16,903 nt of DNA from UBA668 sp046076025 (GTDB lineage Bacteria; Actinomycetota; Acidimicrobiia; Acidimicrobiales; Ilumatobacteraceae). Position 1 is the first letter of the stretch. Each line of letters opens with the position of its first letter. The stretch lies in the NCBI GenBank assembly GCA_046076025.1, contig JBJTRF010000156.1, forward strand, positions 1-16,903, given 5' to 3'. Positions 13,551-16,903 of this stretch are shown here, piece after piece. The position numbers were made by a program, and so were the translations under genes. The notes below the pieces were generated by a model, which was given only the letters and a program-made list of their open reading frames with translations, searched no databases and was not told where the DNA came from.

Positions 13551-15260
13551 ATGGTTCGCAGTCTCGGTCGCAGCACGGTCGGCGCTGCGTCGCCACTGCC
13601 GCTCACCCGGCGTCGCCTCCTCGGCCTCGCCGGACTCGTCGCACTCGGCGCCGCGACGGCCGCCTGCGGCGGCAACGACCCGAACGCCGCCACCACCACG
13701 ACCGGCATGGCACCCGGCACCACCGAGGCGCCGGTGTTCACCAATCCCTCCACCACCGTCGACCCCACGCTCAACCCGGTGAGCGGCGGCTCGCTCATCG
13801 TCGGCCTCGATGCCGAGTCACCCGGCTACCACCCGCACGTCGACCCGTGGGGCAACGGCGGCCACGTCGTTGCCAAGGCCATCTTCGACACCCTCGCCTC
13901 CTACGACGCCTCGGGCAAGGTCGTGCCCTACCTCGCCGAGTCGATCGAGGCCAACGACGACGCCACCGTCTGGACCATCACCCTTCGCGACGGCATCGAG
14001 TTCCACAACGGCGAGGTCCTCGATGCAGAGGCAGTGCGCCTCAACTTCGCCGCCGTCCAGGCCAGCCCCGCCTACAGCTCGCAGCTGCAGCTGCTCGCAT
14101 CGATGACCGTCGCCGATCCGCTCACCCTCGAGCTCACCATGTCGGCGCCGTGGTCGACGTTCCCCAACTCGCTCACCGGCGACATCGGCGCCCAGGTCGG
14201 CTACATGGCAGCCCCGGCGATGCTCGCCGACCCACAGGGCGGCCGTGCACCCATCGGCACCGGCCCGTTCTCGTTCGTGGAGTGGGTGCCCGACGACCAC
14301 CTCACCGTCGAGCGCTTCGACGGCTACTGGCAGGCACCTGCCTGGCTCGACACTGTCGAGTTCCGGCCGATTCCCGACTCGACGAGCCGCAAGGCCGCTT
14401 TCGACGTCGGCGATATCGACGTGTACTACACCGCCGACACCTCCGACATCACCGCCTACCTCGAGCAGCAGTCGGCCGGCGACCTCACTGTCACGATCGG
14501 CGCGCCGAGCGAGCCCGACATGGTGATGCTCAACACCCGCAGCGCACCGCTCGACGACGTGCGCGTCCGCCGGGCCCTTGCCATGTCGGTCGACATCGAC
14601 CGCCTGTACGACTACCTCGACGCCACCGGCGTGAAGCAGAAGCTCACCGGGCCCTACGCTGACAGCTCGTTCTGGTTCACCGAGAGCAACTACCCCGAGT
14701 TCGACCCCGCGGGTGCGAAGGCACTCATCGACGAGTACGTGGCCGAGAAGGGCACGCCCGTCGAGATCGAGTTCGCCGGCGGCCAGGACCCGTTCATCAC
14801 CAGCTACCAGGAACTGTTCCAGTCGATGTGGGCCGAGATCGGCGTCACCGCCAACCTCGTGTCGCGGGCCCAGGGCGAGAACATCTCCGCCGTGATCGCC
14901 GGTGAGTACCAGGTGATCCTGTGGGGCGGTGTCGGCGGCGGCGACCCCGATGCCGACTACAGCGACTTCCACTCCGGAACCGGACTCAACTTCTCCGGCT
15001 TCAGCACGCCCGAGATGGACGCCGCGCTCGACGAGGGACGCCGCCTCACCGATCCGGACGCCCGCAAGGAGCAGTATGCGATCGTGCAGAAGATCCTCGG
15101 CGACAACGTGCCCTTCATCTGGACCGGTACCAACCAGTTCGCGGTGATCACGCCGCCGAGCGTGCTGGGCATGGGCGGCTTCCTGCTGCCTGACGGCACG
15201 TCCGGCCAGTCGATCACCGGCGGGCGGTTCTTCCTCAAGGACGTCTGGCTGCTCCAGTGA
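13551..15260 (+). CDS. Peptide/nickel-type ABC transporter substrate-binding lipoprotein
   Basis: A 569-residue member of solute-binding family 5 (DppA/OppA). The N-terminus has TRRRLLGLAG at 19-28, a twin-arginine-like motif before the hydrophobic core, then a lipobox TAAC with lipidated C39. This predicts export, perhaps by Tat, and anchoring to the outer face of the membrane. A Thr/Pro-rich linker (about 40-76) precedes the ligand domain, which shows GGSLIVGLDAESPGYHPH, LAESIEANDDATVWTITLRDGIEFHNGE, GTGPFSFVEW and LDDVRVRRALAMSVDI. Typical ligands are oligopeptides; sequence alone does not fix this. Its TGA overlaps the GTG of the permease gene (GTGA), so it is the first gene of the transporter operon. 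Confidence 0.94.
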   Translation: MVRSLGRSTVGAASPLPLTRRRLLGLAGLVALGAATAACGGNDPNAATTTTGMAPGTTEAPVFTNPSTTVDPTLNPVSGGSLIVGLDAESPGYHPHVDPWGNGGHVVAKAIFDTLASYDASGKVVPYLAESIEANDDATVWTITLRDGIEFHNGEVLDAEAVRLNFAAVQASPAYSSQLQLLASMTVADPLTLELTMSAPWSTFPNSLTGDIGAQVGYMAAPAMLADPQGGRAPIGTGPFSFVEWVPDDHLTVERFDGYWQAPAWLDTVEFRPIPDSTSRKAAFDVGDIDVYYTADTSDITAYLEQQSAGDLTVTIGAPSEPDMVMLNTRSAPLDDVRVRRALAMSVDIDRLYDYLDATGVKQKLTGPYADSSFWFTESNYPEFDPAGAKALIDEYVAEKGTPVEIEFAGGQDPFITSYQELFQSMWAEIGVTANLVSRAQGENISAVIAGEYQVILWGGVGGGDPDADYSDFHSGTGLNFSGFSTPEMDAALDEGRRLTDPDARKEQYAIVQKILGDNVPFIWTGTNQFAVITPPSVLGMGGFLLPDGTSGQSITGGRFFLKDVWLLQ

Positions 15261-16207
15261 GACCACTCGGCGTCCGGCTGCTGCGACTCGTCGCGGTGCT
15301 GCTCGCCGTGACGGCGGCATCGTTCGCGATGATCAGCCTGCTCCCGGGCGACATGGTCACCACGGTGCTCGGGGCCAATGCCACCGACGACGACCGCGCG
15401 GCCGTGCGCGCCGAGCTGCGCCTCGACGACCCGCTGCCCGTCCGCTATGCGCGCTGGGTCGGCGACGCCGTCACGGGCGACCTGGGCCACAGCTACCGCA
15501 CGCGCCAGCCCATCGCCGAGGCACTCGGCGAGCGCCTCGGCGTGACCCTGCAGCTGGTCGTGCTCTCACAGCTCATCGCGCTGGCCCTCGCCGTGCCGAT
15601 GGGTATCTTCGGCGCGATGCGTCCGGGCTCGTGGCTCGACCGCGCCATCAGTGCCGTGCAGCTCGGCCTCATCGCTACGCCCGGCTACCTCGTCGCAATC
15701 GCGCTCATCGCCGTGTTCGCCGTGCAGCTCGGCTGGTTCGACACCACCGGCTATGTGCCGCTGACAGAGGACCCGCTCGGCAGTCTCAGGTCGCTGCTGC
15801 TGCCTGCCATCGCGCTCGGGCTCGAACCGGTGGCAATGTACGCCAGAGTGCTGCGCACCGACCTCATCAGCACCTTCGACCAGGACTTCGTGTGGTTCGC
15901 CCGCGCCAAGGGCAACCCGACACGGCGGATCGTGCTGCGTCATGCACTGCGGCCATCGTCGATCGGCGTCGTCACGCTTGCCGGCATCACCCTCGGGCGA
16001 ATGATCGGCGGCACCGTGGTGGTCGAGTCGATCTTCGCGCTGCCTGGCCTCGGCCGCTTCACCATCGACGCCATCAGCAACCGCGACTTCATGGCACTGC
16101 AGGGTGCCGTCGTCGTGCTCACGGTGGGCTTCGTGCTCGTCAACTTCGCCGTCGACCTGCTGCACGGCGTCATCGACCCGCGCATCCGCACTGCGGTGGC
16201 GCGATGA
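15257..16207 (+). CDS. DppB-type ABC transporter permease
   Basis: A 316-residue inner-membrane permease of the peptide transporter class. The first membrane helix is at about 7-29, then the conserved periplasmic loop (LPGDMVTTVLG; LRLDDPLPVRYARWVGDAVTGDLGHSYRT), then five further hydrophobic segments from about 90 on. The cytoplasmic EAA loop is ARAKGNPTRRIVLRHALRP, which contacts the ATPase. The end ...VVDLL/VIDPRIR type is normal. GTG 15257 is chosen by the overlap with the previous stop and the correct helix-1 start. It overlaps the next gene by ATGA. Confidence 0.95.
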   Translation: MRPLGVRLLRLVAVLLAVTAASFAMISLLPGDMVTTVLGANATDDDRAAVRAELRLDDPLPVRYARWVGDAVTGDLGHSYRTRQPIAEALGERLGVTLQLVVLSQLIALALAVPMGIFGAMRPGSWLDRAISAVQLGLIATPGYLVAIALIAVFAVQLGWFDTTGYVPLTEDPLGSLRSLLLPAIALGLEPVAMYARVLRTDLISTFDQDFVWFARAKGNPTRRIVLRHALRPSSIGVVTLAGITLGRMIGGTVVVESIFALPGLGRFTIDAISNRDFMALQGAVVVLTVGFVLVNFAVDLLHGVIDPRIRTAVAR

Positions 16208-16903
16208 ACGGCCACGACACGCCGGTGGCCGTCGGCGAGCAGCGGCGCTCGTACGGGCCCGTCGTGTGGGTTGCCGCAGCGTGGCTCGTGCTGCTCACCG
16301 TCAGCGCACTGCTCGCCGACGTGCTCCCGCTGTTCGATCCCGCCGACACCCGTGCGGGCATCCCGCTGAGCATCCCCACCGGGCAGAACCTGCTCGGCAC
16401 CGACCAGCTCGGCCGCGACCTGCTGTCGCGCACCGTGCACGGCGCACGCGTCAGCATCACGGTCGGCATCTCCGCGGTGCTGCTGTCGTCGGTGGTGGGT
16501 GGCTTCATCGGGCTCGTCGCCGGCTACCGACGCCGGTCGTTCGAGCAGGTGTCGCTGTTCTCGGCCGACGTGCTGATGGCATTCCCCACCATGCTGCTCG
16601 CCGCGTCGATCGTCGCCTTCACCGACAGCCGCGGGCTGCTCACGGTCGTCCTCGCCATCGCCCTCATCTACCTCGGGCCGACCATCCGCATCGTGCGGGC
16701 CCTTACCCTCAGCATCGCCAACCGAGACTTCGTGCTCGCCGCGCGTTCGCTCGGCGCCAGCAACGCCCGGGTCGTGCGCCGAGAGGTACTGCCCAACGTG
16801 GTGCCGACGCTGCTGTCGATGATGATTGTCGCCGTAGCGGGCGCCGTCGTCGCCGAGGGCGGCCTCGCCTATCTCAACCTGTCGGTCGCGCCGCCGACCA
16901 GCA
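16204..16903 (+). CDS. DppC-type ABC transporter permease, cut by window end
   Basis: The first 233 codons of the partner permease; the stop lies outside the window. It has membrane helix 1 at about 20-40 and the DppC hallmark LLGTDQLGRDLLSRTVHGARVS (written here as LLGTDQLGRD at about 63-72, then LLSRT). More helices follow, then the EAA loop AARSLGASNARVVRREVLPN (about 180-199), ending in AEGGLAYLNL. It would pair with the upstream permease. The ATPase genes are expected downstream but are not visible. ATG 16204 overlaps the previous stop (ATGA). Confidence 0.94.
   Translation, partial: MNGHDTPVAVGEQRRSYGPVVWVAAAWLVLLTVSALLADVLPLFDPADTRAGIPLSIPTGQNLLGTDQLGRDLLSRTVHGARVSITVGISAVLLSSVVGGFIGLVAGYRRRSFEQVSLFSADVLMAFPTMLLAASIVAFTDSRGLLTVVLAIALIYLGPTIRIVRALTLSIANRDFVLAARSLGASNARVVRREVLPNVVPTLLSMMIVAVAGAVVAEGGLAYLNLSVAPPTS

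Overview
The window is a very GC-rich bacterial chromosome fragment. Gene content points to Actinomycetota: a 29-residue homologue of the actinobacterial ribosomal protein bS22, frequent GTG starts, TAnnnT -10 boxes placed 6-9 bases before start codons (leaderless mRNAs), and the block rsmI / metG / tatD / rsmA / ispE. I favour a member of the Acidimicrobiia; this is inferred from gene style and was not tested by a search.

Left half, about 1-7041, is housekeeping. It holds the 3' end of rsmI (16S rRNA 2'-O-methyltransferase), whose 5' part is replaced by unrelated sequence at the window edge. A HAD-IB phosphatase follows, overlapping rsmI by ATGA. A metallo-beta-lactamase-fold hydrolase lies convergent to it, and metG is divergent from that. 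Then come tatD, a membrane-anchored RlpA-like double-psi beta-barrel protein, rsmA and ispE. Several of these genes appear to be read from leaderless promoters. Two of the promoters first encounter a tiny GTG-started ORF (13 and 11 codons) in front of metG and the barrel protein.

Middle, about 7042-9035: a secreted protein of unknown family with a clear signal peptide, ribosome binding site and promoter. Next are a structured intergenic segment, the bS22 gene (too short for usual gene calling) and, divergent from it, a tRNA-Gln(TTG).

Right half, 9036-16903, looks like a peptide-use locus. It has a PepN-type M1 metallopeptidase with an altered GAMEN motif and a His-rich N-terminus. Divergent from it is a serine beta-lactamase-like hydrolase broken by one in-frame TAG. 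Then comes a Dpp/Opp-type transporter operon: a lipoprotein binding protein, permease B, and permease C cut by the window end. A 15-base imperfect palindrome (13 of 15 positions shared) lies in the peptidase/hydrolase divergent region and again before the transporter. This suggests one regulator controls peptide cleavage and uptake. No regulator gene is in the window. No IS element, CRISPR array, phage gene or rRNA was seen.
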